Positions 22,616 to 35,477 of a stretch of DNA of 64,000 bases are shown here, piece by piece. The stretch's first letter is position 1. The number at the start of each line of letters is the position of its first letter. The notes beneath the pieces were generated by a model, which was not told the origin of the DNA, ran no database searches, and was given only the letters and a program-made list of their open reading frames with translations. The DNA is from Ricordea florida. Lineage: Eukaryota > Cnidaria > Anthozoa > Corallimorpharia > Ricordeidae. The stretch covers positions 24,085,810 to 24,149,809 of the forward strand of contig OX453286.1 of NCBI GenBank assembly GCA_949710005.1. Direction: 5' to 3'. A program made the position numbers and the translations under genes.

Positions 22616-25600
22616 ATGGCGTCGTCGAGCGGCGCCATGAAGCCCTTTGTCACGAAATTCCACGGGAAATCTCAGCTAACTTCGACAGAGTTTATGGCCG
22701 TATTTAGGAAGTTTGACAAGGATGGTAAGTTATCCTTAATTTTGATTACTGATTTACATAATCTTCAATTCGCGACGCGTGCAACTGAGCGAGTCGAGAA
22801 GCTTTACGGTCCCGGGAACTGCGCGGATGTACACTCGTGCGTTGGTCAGCACTGTTTCTTTTGAACTTACAAATAAACGTTCTATAAGAGCTTGAAGGTT
22901 AAATGTTTCATTGTGTTTTGAACAAAGATGAAAGCTTGCTGAACATCGACCGACTGGGAAGAGTTAAAAGAGCTTTTAAATCACTTGATATGGAAAGCAT
23001 TTAACTACCTTCTTATTGCTTAAAATCTTTTCACTTATGAACATCAAAACAGTGAATGGACTCGCGAACGATATAAACACGTTTTGTGAATTCTACGAGA
23101 TCAACAACGAAAACACGCCAATGCAAGTTGCAACCTATCCGATCAAGCATGACCTGAAATTTGCATATGTCAAAGGCTTCTTCACGTTGTTGTAGTTTTT
23201 TGGTTTTTTAAGAGATAAACTGAAGAGAGCATTAAAAATAAATAGAGACTTGCGAGCGGTGCTCTTATAACTGCTTGACGAAAATAACTGGCGATATTTT
23301 CCTCTGTTACTGATGTAAGTCTGTAAACATATTTTGGTCATTTCCGGCACCCAGTTCCAAAACTTGAAGCGAAAACGCTTTATACCTGCAAAAAAGCTAC
23401 GACGAAGCAACTCAGAGCTAGTTTAAGAACTATATTTTTAAATAAAAGAAGAGGTATAAATCGATATGTATATATATATTCCATATTGTCGCAGGAAACG
23501 GTTATATAGAAGCGAGAGAATTGGATCCATTTCTCAAGGAGCTATTTGACGCAAGATATCATGTGAGTCTGAACTAACTTTGGAATGGTAGTCTTCCTTT
23601 GCCGTTGTTTTACGTAAATGAATTTTAACCCAAATAAGAGTTAATATTCAATCAATGTGACCACGATAAAGAGACTGAAATTTATCCGTTTTCTGAAACT
23701 AGCCATATGAAAATTAACATTCAAGATTCAAAGCAATCTGGGGATAAATTATTCAAAATTTAGGCTGAATGAAAATTATGCGTATTCTGGTAAAGGTATT
23801 TTTGGTTGAAACCAGTTCGTCTGTGTAAAAGTAGGTCAATCGCAATATAAATTACTTAGACTTGGTATTTCAGGTCTTCAAATAGACAGAAATTATTCTC
23901 GTTTTCAATAATATTTATAGACTGTTTGCGATGAAAGCAGGTGAACCGAGTAAGGTGACAAAACATGACAATAGTCAATAATGTGCCATAATTACGTAGT
24001 TGAAAGAACCCTTCTGCACGCAGTGAGCATTGAAATGGTTGTGATCGCGAGCAGTATGTTTTCTGTGAACATTCACCGCTTAGTCTGCAGAACGGTGGAA
24101 ATCTAAAAGCCAGGCTAAACAATTAAACAATGATGCGGTCTAGGGGGCAGAAAGCAGACATAACTTTTACTGAATTTAGCCGACTAAAGAATGAGTCGGT
24201 TATACATAAAAATGTTGGCGGGGGCATTTCTGCTTTACCGATGAAGTTATTTTTCAGCAAAGGTCCGTTTAGACTACTTATAAGTCATTTGACACACAAA
24301 AGGGAAATACATGCCCTTTTTAGCCAGAACCTAACTTACCGCTCACGTTTGTGTGCTTTGAAAATATAAGCCGCCAACGTTTAATCACAAAAACAATGCA
24401 CAGTGCCTGACCAATGATGGCCACACAAAATGAGCATTAATCAGCACTTTCTTTCATCGCGGAGACTGTCTAGATCCATTTCTTAATTATTTAAGACAAG
24501 CACTGTAGGTAGTGATTAAAATGAAGAAGTATATTATCTCAATTTGGTACATCAATTTTGTGTTCTGTTTTGTGTTTTGAAAAGTTTTCGCACCTTTTTT
24601 ACCGTAACGCTGTTAGACGATAGATACCAATTTCGGCAATGTGTGTTTAGTGTAATTCTTTAACCCCTGCGTAACAACCTCCAATGTCACGTAATACGAT
24701 TGTGACATTTTTTAATCTTCTGCGCACGAGATTGCATTGTGGACCATACACGGTGATTCTAACTTTCAACCCTGTTACTCCTAAAGTCGAACGCGTGGAA
24801 ACTTGAGTCAAACAAAGTGTTTTTCGCTTTTGAAACTTTCGATTCACTTCCAGAGTCTTAAAACCCTTTCCCAGCCCGACTTTCTGTTTAGAGTAACACA
24901 ATGTGGTTTTTGATAACCTTTTAACTTCTGGGATCAAGCCTTGGGTATTACAGTCTGGTTCTAACTTCAATGTTTTGACCACATTTCTGTGTCATAACTT
25001 GAGTTTCAGCTTTTTAATCTTTCAATTCAAGTCATGCTAAATACTAAGTATTGAGTCATACATTATGGTTTCAGCTTTTAATTCTTTCAGCTCGTCATGC
25101 TAAAATGAGACGCACGCCAGTATTGCCCTTGCTAAATGACTTATGAGCACGTTTGTGTACTTTTTGTTCAAGGGTTTGGCTACAGACAAAGTCAAAGAAA
25201 TGAGAGAACTCATTTTGGAAAAATACGATAAAAACTTTGACGGTCGCCTGGAAATAAACGAAGTAAGTTCACGTTGCATTTGATAGAGACGATTAGTTTC
25301 GTCTTGCAACCGTGAGAATTGGGGATTTATTTGAACTACGTCTATTTTCTTTACAGTTGTGATGGAACAAGAATTTTTAGACGGCTTATTTGCACAGACA
25401 CATCTAATATGGCACCAATGTTCTATTTTTTTTTTGTCCCCTGCTAGTCACACCACTCCCATCTACCTTAAGCTATGCTGCAGGCGAGCGCTAAAGACCT
25501 GAATGTATTTAACTTGCATATTTTTCTTTGTAGCTAGCACAGATTCTTCCCACGGAACAGAATTTCCTGCTTCAGTTCCATAGAGAGTCAAAAATCTCCA

Positions 25601-28433
25601 GCGTTGAGTTTATGAAGGTTTGTCGTCAACGATAATCACTGAGCCTGAGGCGAATAATTGTTTTAGTATAAATACACAGGTGATTATTTCAAAAAAAGAA
25701 AACAAAGCATTGAATAACGCGAAAAAAAATTATTTTATCAAAAGCGCGTGAACGACTTGTTCGTCGAGGTGATTATCGGCTGATAATCCGAGATAGCGAA
25801 CCAATCAGAGCGCGCGATTTTGTATAATCACCTGAGTATTTATACTAACACTTCTTATTCACTTCTTAGCTGCATTATGGTTGGTCCCTAGTTGTGATAT
25901 TGCGATTTATCTTCTGTTTATGCAGATCTGGAATCATTATGATGTTTATCGAGAAGGATATCTGGACAAGAAGCATTTACGGGTTAGTGTAATTTAATAG
26001 CGTTAAATTTTTCTTGGACTCGCAATATCCAAGGAAAACGTCTTAACCTTGACACGATGGCAACGAGTTAATAAAATTCATTACAGTTACAAACGTAACC
26101 AATGCAACACGACACAGATTTGCTATTCTCTCGTGTTCCTTTTTCTCTTATAGGGCTTCTTCAAAGACTTATTAACGGTTAATAACCCTTCCGTAAGTCC
26201 ACAGCGCGTGGAGCAGTATGTCGACGCTGCGGTAGGTTTACAATCTACATCTACATATATTAGGTCGGTAAAATCGCTAAGATATCACACCAACCGTTAA
26301 ATAATAATAAAATGAACAAAAATAATAAACTTACTTATAAAAGTTGATAAATTAGATTTAAAAGATTCCAATGAACTTGATAATTCAATGGTCTCAGGGA
26401 GGGAATTCCAGTCAGCTTAAGTTCTCGAAAATAAGAAAATTTTAAAATATCCTTATTTGCATATGGCGCGCGAAATTTCTTCTTGTGTCATATCTTTACG
26501 GCGCAGGCACTAAGATACGATGACCGCAGGTTCGATAAGCGTGGGCTCAATTCGGTATTTCTCACAGTAAAGAAGTTACGCCACCCGCAATTTTTTCAGA
26601 ACGTTTAACATACCGTGCTTACACTTTTTTCAAATTTCAGCTTGAATCATTTGACAAAAATGAAGACGGAGAAATAGAATTATCAGAGATGGCAAAGTAA
26701 GAGAAAAAATCACTTAACCCTTTCAAGCTCCAATATCATAACCTAACTGTTGTCGTATATTTGTTATGGTACTAGTGAGGAGAATTTATTTAAACATCAA
26801 AACAGCTCTTTTGGGTGATCTTTTTCGTTATTCTCAAACATTGATGGTTGATGAACAGTGAATATTGTAATGAGAAATTGGATGCTAATCACTACTGAGA
26901 GGGTTACGTAATCCACCATCCTTCATTTCATGTTTTGGAATTACTTTAATGTCATTTATTGCACCTCCCTTTTTATAATAAGCTGAAAATAGCATGCCTA
27001 ATGTGGTCTCAAAAGTAGCATTAACTATGCAATAATCTTTTTCCTAAAGTTTTCAAAAGTGAAATCTGATATACTGAGAAGTTTTATATTACAATTCTTT
27101 TATCTTCGTTGACAGGCTCCTACCAGTAGAAGAAAACTTTCTCTCCAAATTCCATGTGAGTATATCGCACATACTTTAACCTAGTTTCCCCACCTCCAAC
27201 TTTTTATATTTTAGATAAGTTTACCCTTCCCCACCCCAGCGAAGTTTAGCTGAGCTTTCCCATCTCCACCCCTGTATAATTCAGTGTAGTTTCCCCTTGC
27301 CCACTCCCGCGGAGTTAAGCTGAGACCAAAAGTAAGCCTTTGAATTTATTAATGTTGTCCTGATTTTCTTAGGTTAGACAAAACTTGACAAGAGCCGAGT
27401 TTGAGAAAATTTGGTATCATTATGATCAGGTAGGTTAAAATGGTTCACCTTTCCAAGCATAAACCGAAATCGCTGCAAAGTTGAAGTAGCGCCCATATTG
27501 CCCTTTTTGCTGCGCGACACATCGCGTAGTAAGTCCCTCGTGTAAACGGCCCTCTATTTTCTACTGCATGTGAACAGGCGTTAAGCAGAGTAGAGTGAGA
27601 CGTGAGGGATTACATAGCAAAGAGAGGGCACGGAAAGAAAAACTCCTGAACCGTTTTTTCTCCACGTTTTACGCATTGTGTTGAAGCTGTCCTTAACTAA
27701 CGAGAAATTTGTTTTTGACAGGATCACAACGGAAGTATTGGCGGTGCGGAGCTTGACGCCCTCATAAGAGATTTGTACATCAAGAATAACAAGGTACAAA
27801 CAGACCTTATTTGCTTGAACATCTTGTTTTCCCAATACAGATCATGTGATAATACTCTGGAGATTTGGTCTCTGTCTTGGTAATTAAAAAGAGTGCAGGC
27901 AGAAATATTCATGCTTGCATGCACTCTTTTTAATGAACCAGACAAAAGATCAAATCTCGTGAGTATCATCACATGACCTGCATTGGGAAAACAAAATGTA
28001 CAATTGTTTAGACCACGATTTAAAAAATGTCGATTCTGAGCGAAAACATAAGAGACTGGAACGGGATCGAACCCGCGCCCTCGCGAATCCCGGTGCGATG
28101 CTCTACCAGCTGAGCAAAGCAAAACACGCATGCTCGTTAACCCTCCTATTGTTTTGTTCCCAGGAACCGCCGGACATGAAGACCATCAGTGATCAGCGTG
28201 ACATGATAATGAGGTTCGCTGATCGCGACGGAGACGACGCTGTGCAGAAAGAAGAACTGGGACTGTTTTTCTCCGTTGCGCAGTCGCGACGCGTTCAGGA
28301 AATCAAAGTCAATGTCAAAGAAAGAGAAGCTGAGAGGAAGGCAGAGAAAGAAGCGGAAAAACAAGAACAGCAGGAAGCAAAGGCAGAAAAGAAAACGACC
28401 GGCGAAACTACATCGTGCTGCTGGCTTCTGTGA
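22616..28433 (+). CDS. Six-EF-hand calbindin-family protein with coiled-coil and CaaX-like tail (copy 2)
   Basis: Eleven coding exons: 22616-22724, 23495-23562, 25173-25262, 25534-25617, 25926-25982, 26154-26231, 26641-26696, 27116-27155, 27373-27429, 27722-27793, 28164-28433; 981 nt, 326 aa. Exon phases are the same as in the copy at 2731, and exons 4-8 have identical lengths (84, 57, 78, 56, 40 nt). EF loops 1, 2, 4 and 5 are canonical (for example DKDGNGYIEARE, DKNEDGEIELSE). Loop 3 (DVYREGYLDKKH) has lost the acidic residues at positions 3 and 12. Loop 6 (DRDGDDAVQKEE) lacks Gly at 6. The last exon is far longer than in copy 1. It adds about 50 residues: a Lys/Glu-rich predicted coiled coil, then TSCCWLL. 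The terminal CWLL fits a CaaX prenylation box with Leu, the class recognised by geranylgeranyltransferase I, next to another Cys. Membrane anchoring is inferred. Poly(A) signal ATTAAA at 28569. Confidence 0.9.
25664..25851. mobile_element. Fold-back MITE with TATAAATACACAGGTGATTAT ends
   Basis: Left TAGTATAAATACACAGGTGA and right TCACCTGAGTATTTATACTA are complementary apart from one base. The interior has a smaller palindrome, GATTATCGGCTGATAATC. It lies in intron 4 of calbindin-like copy 2. Confidence 0.65.
26758..26906. repeat. Dispersed repeat (TATTTGTTATGGTACTAG family)
   Basis: About 150 bp with clear similarity to 29501-29656 (shared TATTTGTTATGGTACTAG start, GATGAACAGTGAATATTGT core). 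It lies in intron 7 of calbindin-like copy 2. Non-coding; probably the same broad family as 5103-5243. Confidence 0.7.
27824..27996. mobile_element. Fold-back MITE in intron 10 of copy 2
   Basis: The left arm TTGTTTTCCCAATACAG plus ATCATGTGATAATACTC pairs with a right arm of the same sequence inverted, with few mismatches. It begins only 30 bp after the exon 10 donor. Confidence 0.65.
28054..28120 (-). other. tRNA-like sequence (probable SINE head)
   Basis: On the - strand it has an A-box (GCTCAGCTGGTAGAGC) and a B-box (GGGTTCGATCCCG) with tRNA spacing. The acceptor-stem strands (GCTTTGC versus CCAGTC) do not pair and the anticodon stem is poor, so it is not a working tRNA gene. It lies 43 bp before the last exon of calbindin-like copy 2. 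Confidence 0.6.
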
Positions 28434-28568
28434 TAAGAAAATTAATTCCACAGACGAAAAAAAAACGTCTGATTTATTGAAACGGAGTTGGTAAAATGAG
28501 AATACTACAGAGAAGCGTCTATTGAAATTGAAATGAGATTTTATAAGGCCACAGTGCAAAAATATACT

Positions 28569-28574
28569 ATTAAA
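28569..28574 (+). terminator. Poly(A) signal ATTAAA of calbindin-like copy 2
   Basis: ATTAAA 136 nt after the stop at 28431-28433. No AATAAA is seen closer. It is followed at 28605 by a Harbinger-like MITE. Confidence 0.5.
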
Positions 28575-28604
28575 TTAAAACAGACATTCTGTGTGAGTGC
28601 TTTA

Positions 28605-29164
28605 GGGCCTGTTCACATGGAGGTGGGGGACCCCGGGTAGGTGAGGTACCTCACCTCGGTGAGGTTACCAATCTTTTCATACAATCTCTCTTTTTTTCTT
28701 GATTGCGTTCACATGCGAGGTGGGGTACCCCAGCTAGGCGGGTAACCCGGCTAGCCAGGCCGGGTAACCCGCCTAGATGGGGTGAGTTTTCTCCATGTGA
28801 AAGCTCGAGAGTGGGGTAACCCGCCTAGCCGGGGTAATAAAATCCAAATTGCGCAAAGCCCGCCAAAAAAACATGGCTGCCAACCACTACCAGCGTGGCG
28901 AGTTCTTTCGACGACATAAACTCAAACAACTCGAAAACCCTGAACTTGACAGTGCCCGCGACAATTTGGAAACCGATAGCGGAAAATTGCGTTTCCCACT
29001 GTTTTGTCCCCATCTTTGGTTATGTGCGTACTTTGTCACTGCACGATAGCATTTTAAACCTCACCCCACCTCGCCGGGTTGCATGTGAAGACAAGTTTTC
29101 TTCACCACGGGTACGTGGGGTACCTCACCTACCCGGGGTCCCCCACCTCCATGTGAACAGGCCC
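28605..29164. mobile_element. Tourist/Harbinger-like MITE, 560 bp, TTA target duplication
   Basis: The ends are inverted repeats of about 50 bp beginning GGGCCTGTTCACATGGAGG. TTA flanks both sides (28602-28604, 29165-29167). GGGCCTGTT-type ends with a TTA duplication are typical of PIF/Harbinger MITEs. The interior has a second set of G/C-rich inverted blocks (CCCGCCTAG, GGGTAACCC). A 172-aa + strand ORF overlaps it but shows no domain. Confidence 0.8.
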
Positions 29165-29500
29165 TTAGTTGGGTATTTGTCAAAGAGTGTTCGACGGAGC
29201 ACGTGGGCTTTCGATACCATGTCAGATCTGAGTATCGTCATTTTAATAACATGTTTTCTTTATTACTCCATTAGTTTGTCTCCTCTTCGTATCTTTTACA
29301 CATCTTTCGACAATTTGCAGTTTTCAATATTCCGTGTTACTAGCAAGGTATGGGTACGGTTGCCACTGAGTCGAAATCGCAATTTGAAAGTTCGTTCTCT
29401 TGAGTTCACATGAGCGAATTGTGCGGTCATAAACCGATGTGGACCATAATCGACGGGCCTCTTAAGTATCAATATTCATTTTCTCCTACCTGTTCTCATA

Positions 29501-29656
29501 TATTTGTTATGGTACTAGCGAGGAGAATTTGTTTAAATATCAATACAACTCTTCTGTGGTGATCACTGTCATTATTCTCATAACATGAATTGTTGATGAA
29601 CAGTGAATATTGTCATGAGAAAGTGGATGCTGGTCACCATTAGGACTTAAAGAGTT
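29501..29656. repeat. Dispersed repeat (TATTTGTTATGGTACTAG family)
   Basis: Second copy of the repeat at 26758-26906, in direct orientation. It lies between the convergent 3' ends of calbindin-like copy 2 and DDX27. Confidence 0.7.
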
Positions 29657-29659
29657 AAT

Positions 29660-30115
29660 GTCCACGTAATGAAATGAGGCACACAGGTTTCGAAGAATGT
29701 AGACATAGAAGTCGTTAAAACCCGCCTTTACCCTTGGGTTGTACATCGACAGTATAGCGTACAATCCATTGCTGAACACAGTAAAAACAGTCCACTTCTT
29801 TTCACTGTACCAAGCAACATACCTATACCTCCGTAAACGACGCATGGACACACGCAACTTGTGATCTGTGCTGGCTGGTCAGGTGTGACGCAGCGATCAA
29901 ATGTCACGGTCACGCACTCCAGCCGTGACAACTATTATGAGTATGGTTATCGTCTCTTGTATCTATGGAAAGCAAAGTACGGTATCATAAAAAATGACAT
30001 CTTCTTTAGCAGGAATGGGACATTTAACTCATTATAAAACGAGTAAGTAAACTAGAAATATGACTCCCGCAAAATCTCGCGAAGCTGGTCGTTGAAGAAG
30101 TCACAATGGTTTTTC
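29660..30115. other. Intergenic stretch between convergent genes
   Basis: It holds the presumed 3' UTR of DDX27 on the - strand. No AATAAA could be placed with confidence. Cys-rich short ORFs around 29660-29935 on the - strand have no recognised domain. Confidence 0.35.
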
Positions 30116-32835
30116 CTATCTGGGATAAAACCCCAGTTTATGTATTTACTTATCAGTAAGTACACAAACATGTCACAACATTCAAAAACTAACCTCTTCT
30201 TGGACTTGAATCTCCCAGGTTTTCTATTTAATTTGTTGGAGTCTGCGGCCTTGGAGCTAAAACAATAAAAAATAATGAATAGTAAAGAAAATGCCGAATT
30301 GCTAGGGTAAAAAAATTTTCAAAGATCAGAGAAAGTCCAAGTCGAAGTAGATGAATGCAGAATTACAGGGAGCAACGGTGAAAAACAATGAAATACAACT
30401 TAGTAACTAAACATCCAAATCAGTAAGTACTTCATGTGGAGCCCAGACACTAGAGATAGGTCTCCTTACAAACAACAGGCCCACAGTGTTCTCCATTTTG
30501 TGTTTATATCTGGCCACCCTTAAACTTGCGCTGTTCAGAATGTTTGTTTATAGGAAAATAGCCTTGCAATCCAGGGTGTTCATTAGGCATCGGAGATCGG
30601 AGAATTCTCCGGCTGCTATGAAGAATTCTCCGGCTACTACGAAGAATTGTTCGGTGAAATTTAGATGGCCTGAGCTAGTTTTTATTTCAGACATGGAGCG
30701 CTTTCACAATATTGTCCTGTTACTTTACACAATTCCCCTGCTGCTACAATTCTTATTGAAAACCCTGCAATCAGTAGTTATTCTCTGAAATCAAGGTAAA
30801 TATTTCTAAAGCCGCTATTCACCGAGATTGAAGATGATACTTGTTTTTGTTTATACCAATGACGCGCCCTCAGCCACATCTCTCAGAATCAGCTGTAAAG
30901 CGGAAATTGATGCCGGTCATTTTTTTTTCCTTCGACCAAAACTCGCTTGCACAAGGATTTCCTACAAGTCCCGACACTATCCAGCTCGTTTGAGGTGAAT
31001 AGTGCTGTGGTGCGTCTCTTTACATGCGAGGCGGTTCGGTCATCGGTGTTGTGTTGTGCAAGATGCAATGAAAGGTAGCATCACCGAACATTTCGGTGTA
31101 TTCAGATCCAGCATGAACCAACAACACGGTTATAATACCCGAAATGGCTACATGCCCAAAGTCAGTCGGCCAAGAACGGAATGGGGAAAAAGCAAAACAT
31201 ATTATAAAGCCACTAACGACTGGGCCACACTACCAAGTGCTTTAAAGAAACTGATGCCGAAAACAGCGCGAATCAGATTGCTCAAAATGCCAAGAGTGTC
31301 GAGTTGGTTAAACTAATGCCACCTACAGTAAAACAACATGGCGGTCCGATACCAACCTTTGGCGAAACATTCTAAGTGCCTTCTTGCTTGTGTCAGTAAG
31401 TTCTTTGTCAAAGGCTCTCAAACGCGAGCCGCTATTGCTGTCTTTAGATTTGGTTACGGAAGATTTTCCTTCGAAGACGATGAAAAACAACAAATGAGTA
31501 AATAATCCAATGAAAAATAAATACTTTGACCAATTACAGTCCTATGAACCAATCAGAATGCAACGTAACTACACGTCAATAACAAACAGCACTAAGCGCG
31601 GGAACCCCCGTGCGACCACATCGCCATAGGTTTTAGCCTTACTTCTGATTGGTCGCCAATAAAGTGGCGCGAAATTCTTTGGCAAATCATTAATCGTAGC
31701 ACTGCAAAACCAATCCAATTGCACAATTACCTTCTACAACTAACTTTCGACAAAGCTTTATACCATTTCAATTTATTTTTACAGTCAAAGTCTGTCCCAA
31801 ATACTCTTCATCTTCGTCCAGTATCCCAAATTTTCACTACCAAAGTATTTGCATTTCTTTCCAAGATTGCAGTCTTCATGGCAAATTATTAAGAAAGGAA
31901 TCAAAGTAAACCTTTTTTCTGGAAGTCAGGTTTGTCCGGCGGAAAAGCGTGCAAACGTTTCTTTTTCTTCGACCTCTTCATCTCTCGCTTGACAAACTCC
32001 AACTCCTTCCGTTGCTCCTTATCTTCTTTCTGGCAGTGAAACATTAGATACAATTTTTAATACGTGAATGCAGGAAAATGTTACATTGAAGCGGCCAAAA
32101 AAAACACGTTTCTAGGTACTTATATTCTGCGTTTCCCATTTCCACCTGTACCGAAAATTCAGGTCGAGATGCAAATGTTCATTAAACCTGAAAATTTCAA
32201 AAAATCATCTAAAATCCTGAAAAACAAAGGTTGTCCAGTTTTCCCGTCGAGAAGAATTGAGTGGAAATTCATGTTCCATTGAGCTAGCGTTTCGTGCATC
32301 GTTTGCACAAGTTACAAGCCTTTCATGGCCAGGCCAAGTTTCCCCTTGGGCAGTTATCCAACATTCAAATGGATCCACAAACTTTTCAACGGAACCTGAC
32401 GCAAAACTAAAATTTCGGAAACTGAATGAAATGATACTTATGAGACTTACATTTTCTGTTTCATTGACTCCACTCTTCTTGTTCTTCTTTCCTGTTTTTA
32501 ATTTCTTATTTTCAGAGCCGCTGGGTTCTTTTTCTGTTGAATAAGGCGAAAAACAAGAATAAGTACTCTTCGTTTACAACGTACTTGCTCTTGGATTGAA
32601 TTACGTATGTAGTTACCAGACTTCCTTTTGTTCTGAAACCATACACGAGGAGGCCTAGAGAAGATCTCTTCTTCATGTTCCAGAAGGTTCCGCGCTTTAT
32701 TCATCTCCATCTCCGAGACCCTGAGCTGAAAAGGAAACGAACGTAACCTTAGTAAAAATACAGCTAAGAACTCCTAAAACATATCGCTATCCACTGTCTT
32801 CTAAGATACTCTATAAAAGCGTTTTCAAGGTTATC

Positions 32836-32872
<37 letters not shown>

Positions 32873-35330
32873 TAATAATAGTAATGATAACGATAACGAT
32901 AATAATGATAATGATAATAACAATAATAATAATAATATTATCATTATTATGGCCGTCATGATGGCTTAGGATAAATGCAAAAGACTTTGATCAATGCAGG
33001 ATACAGTTTATGCATATTTATTTATCTATTTAATTTTTATTTACATCTTTGATACACGTTTAGGTCCAAATATTTTTGTAAAGTTTTTTTTTTTTAACAT
33101 AATAATGACACAAGTGCTTAAAAGTGCTTTTCTTTTAAATAATTCTACATGTACACGATTTTGCTTGACACATTCTTTCATTCTCTTTTTCATTATCATA
33201 GTCTTTTTGAATTTTTCATCGATTGCGATCATCTTAGGGACGGACCATTAGAAAAGTGATGGGGGGGGGGGGGTGGGGAAAAAAAAAACAAAAAAAAATT
33301 CATGCAAGGAAAAATGCCAAGAAAAAAAATTTATGCAAAGAAGAAGGTAAAAAAAATTCATGCACAAGGAAGGTCCAATTGTGACTTTTTCACACGTAGT
33401 AAAAAAAATTCGTGCAGAGGGGTTCACCTGAAAAAAAAAAATTCCTGCACAAGCAGTGAGCCAAAAAAAATTCGTGCAAGCTGAAAATTCCCCACCCCCC
33501 CCCCCATCACTTTTCTAATGGTCCGTCCCTTATGTAAATCTTGTTTGAGTTTTAAATAAAGATTATTATGATTTATGATAACAATAATAATAATGATGAC
33601 GATGATGATGATAATTATAATAATAATGGTAGTGATAATACCAAAAAGCTTCTTGTTGGCGCCTTTAAAACTGGCTACACGCTTACAGTAACTAAGAACA
33701 CAAAAAAAATAAATAAATAACAGTCAACTGAAAGCCAGAAATGAATGCAGCATTGTTTCCACTTCATATGAACTTCGAAGGAGTGATGTGCGAGTAAAGG
33801 AATTCACATGCGACAGATATTAGTTTGTTTTGGGCAAATTTAAACAAGAAAGACACTAGGTGATGGCTCATATGGTAAGTTTGAAACTCATAAGCCTGTA
33901 CCTCTGGCAATATTTCGTTTTCCCATGCAAAGAGAAAGGTGAAAAGAAAGAAAACAAACAGGAAAACGTGACCTTGCCCTCAAGTTGGGCTAACGGTCAA
34001 AACGTCAAACCTCTTAAATCTAAATTGGTAAACCTTCACAAACTCGTTTGACGAAACATTTTTAGTGTGTAACTCTTACCTACCTCTTTTTCTTCGCTTT
34101 CAAGTTTAAGAATATCTTTCACGTCTTTGTCGAGTCCTTGAATCTTACTTTTGAACTTCTCTGTCACCTCTGAGGGCATAAACAATAGACACGTTAAGCT
34201 TCTTGGAAGAGTGCGAATTCAGAGGGAGGATACGCGCGGGGAAAACTGTCATTTTGGAGAGGAAAATATGAGAGCCGTCATCGTCTGCAAGATGAATTCT
34301 CTTGAAAATGTCGAAGCAGCGAAAACAAGTTTTCCAAGCGAGTGAGTTGACATCTTTGGAATCATCAAGGTGGCTCCCCCCTAGCGAGTGAGTTGATACC
34401 TTTGGAATCATCAAGGTGGCTCCCCCCTAGCGAGTGACTTGACACCTTTGGAATCATCAAGGTGGCTCCCCCCTAGCGAGTGACTTGACACCTTTGGGAT
34501 CATCAAGGTGGCTCCCCCCTAGCGAGTGACTTGACACCTTTGGAATCATCAAGGTGGCTCCCCCCTAGCGAGTGACTTGACACCTTTGGGATCATCAAGG
34601 TGGCTCCCCCCTAGCGAGTGACTTGACACCTTTGGAATCATCAAGGTGGCTCCCCCCTAGCGAGTGACTTGACACCTTTGGAATCATCAAGGTGCCTCCT
34701 CCCTTTAAAATGGACTCAACTATGTTAAATTGAGCGCTTACGTTTAATTTAGATTTCGTGAAATTTAGGTTCTCAGCATTACGGTAAACAAAAGCTTGTG
34801 GAAAAAGACCGAACTGGTACAAACTGACAAACAAATTGACTTTGTTACACTGCAGCTTTGTACGACGAAAACTTGTCGTGACAAAGCTGCATGAAGTATT
34901 CACTGTACCTGGAGGAATCACTCTGCTTTTAACCGGCGTCTTGGCCAACCTGACAATTTCTTTCAACAGTTTTCTTTCTTTTTCCCCCACCAAAGACACA
35001 GACCTGTGGCACACACACAAAAAAAACGTTATCTTTCACATGGGCAATTTAAGGCGCGTGGTGAAATTGTTTTAAAAAAATCTGTGTGTACTAGAACATT
35101 CTGATTTTGTTTTCTAAGGGAACAGATACTTATTAAACCGCAGATCACAGAGGTGACGGTCATGTGGCCAACGTACCTTCCGCTCCTGCCTGCACGTGCA
35201 GTCCGTCCCACACGATGAATGTACTGTTTTAAGGTTGGTGGAAGACTGACATTTATCACCTGCGAACATATGTATTATTAGTTAGGCAGTGTTTCAGAGT
35301 GGAATACTACACAACTAGATAGATAGATAA

Positions 35331-35395
<65 letters not shown>

Positions 35396-35401
35396 CAGAT
35401 T

Positions 35402-35435
<34 letters not shown>

Positions 35436-35446
35436 CAGATAGATAG

Positions 35447-35477
<31 letters not shown>

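Noticed and set aside
28054..28120. Functional tRNA gene
   Set aside because: A and B boxes are present, but the acceptor stem does not pair and the anticodon stem is poor; more likely a SINE head.
28146..28559. 137-aa - strand ORF
   Set aside because: Antisense shadow of the last exon of calbindin-like copy 2, which has intact splice and EF-hand evidence.
34337..34704. CRISPR-like array
   Set aside because: The 46-bp units are contiguous with no spacers, in an intron of a eukaryotic gene; a minisatellite.
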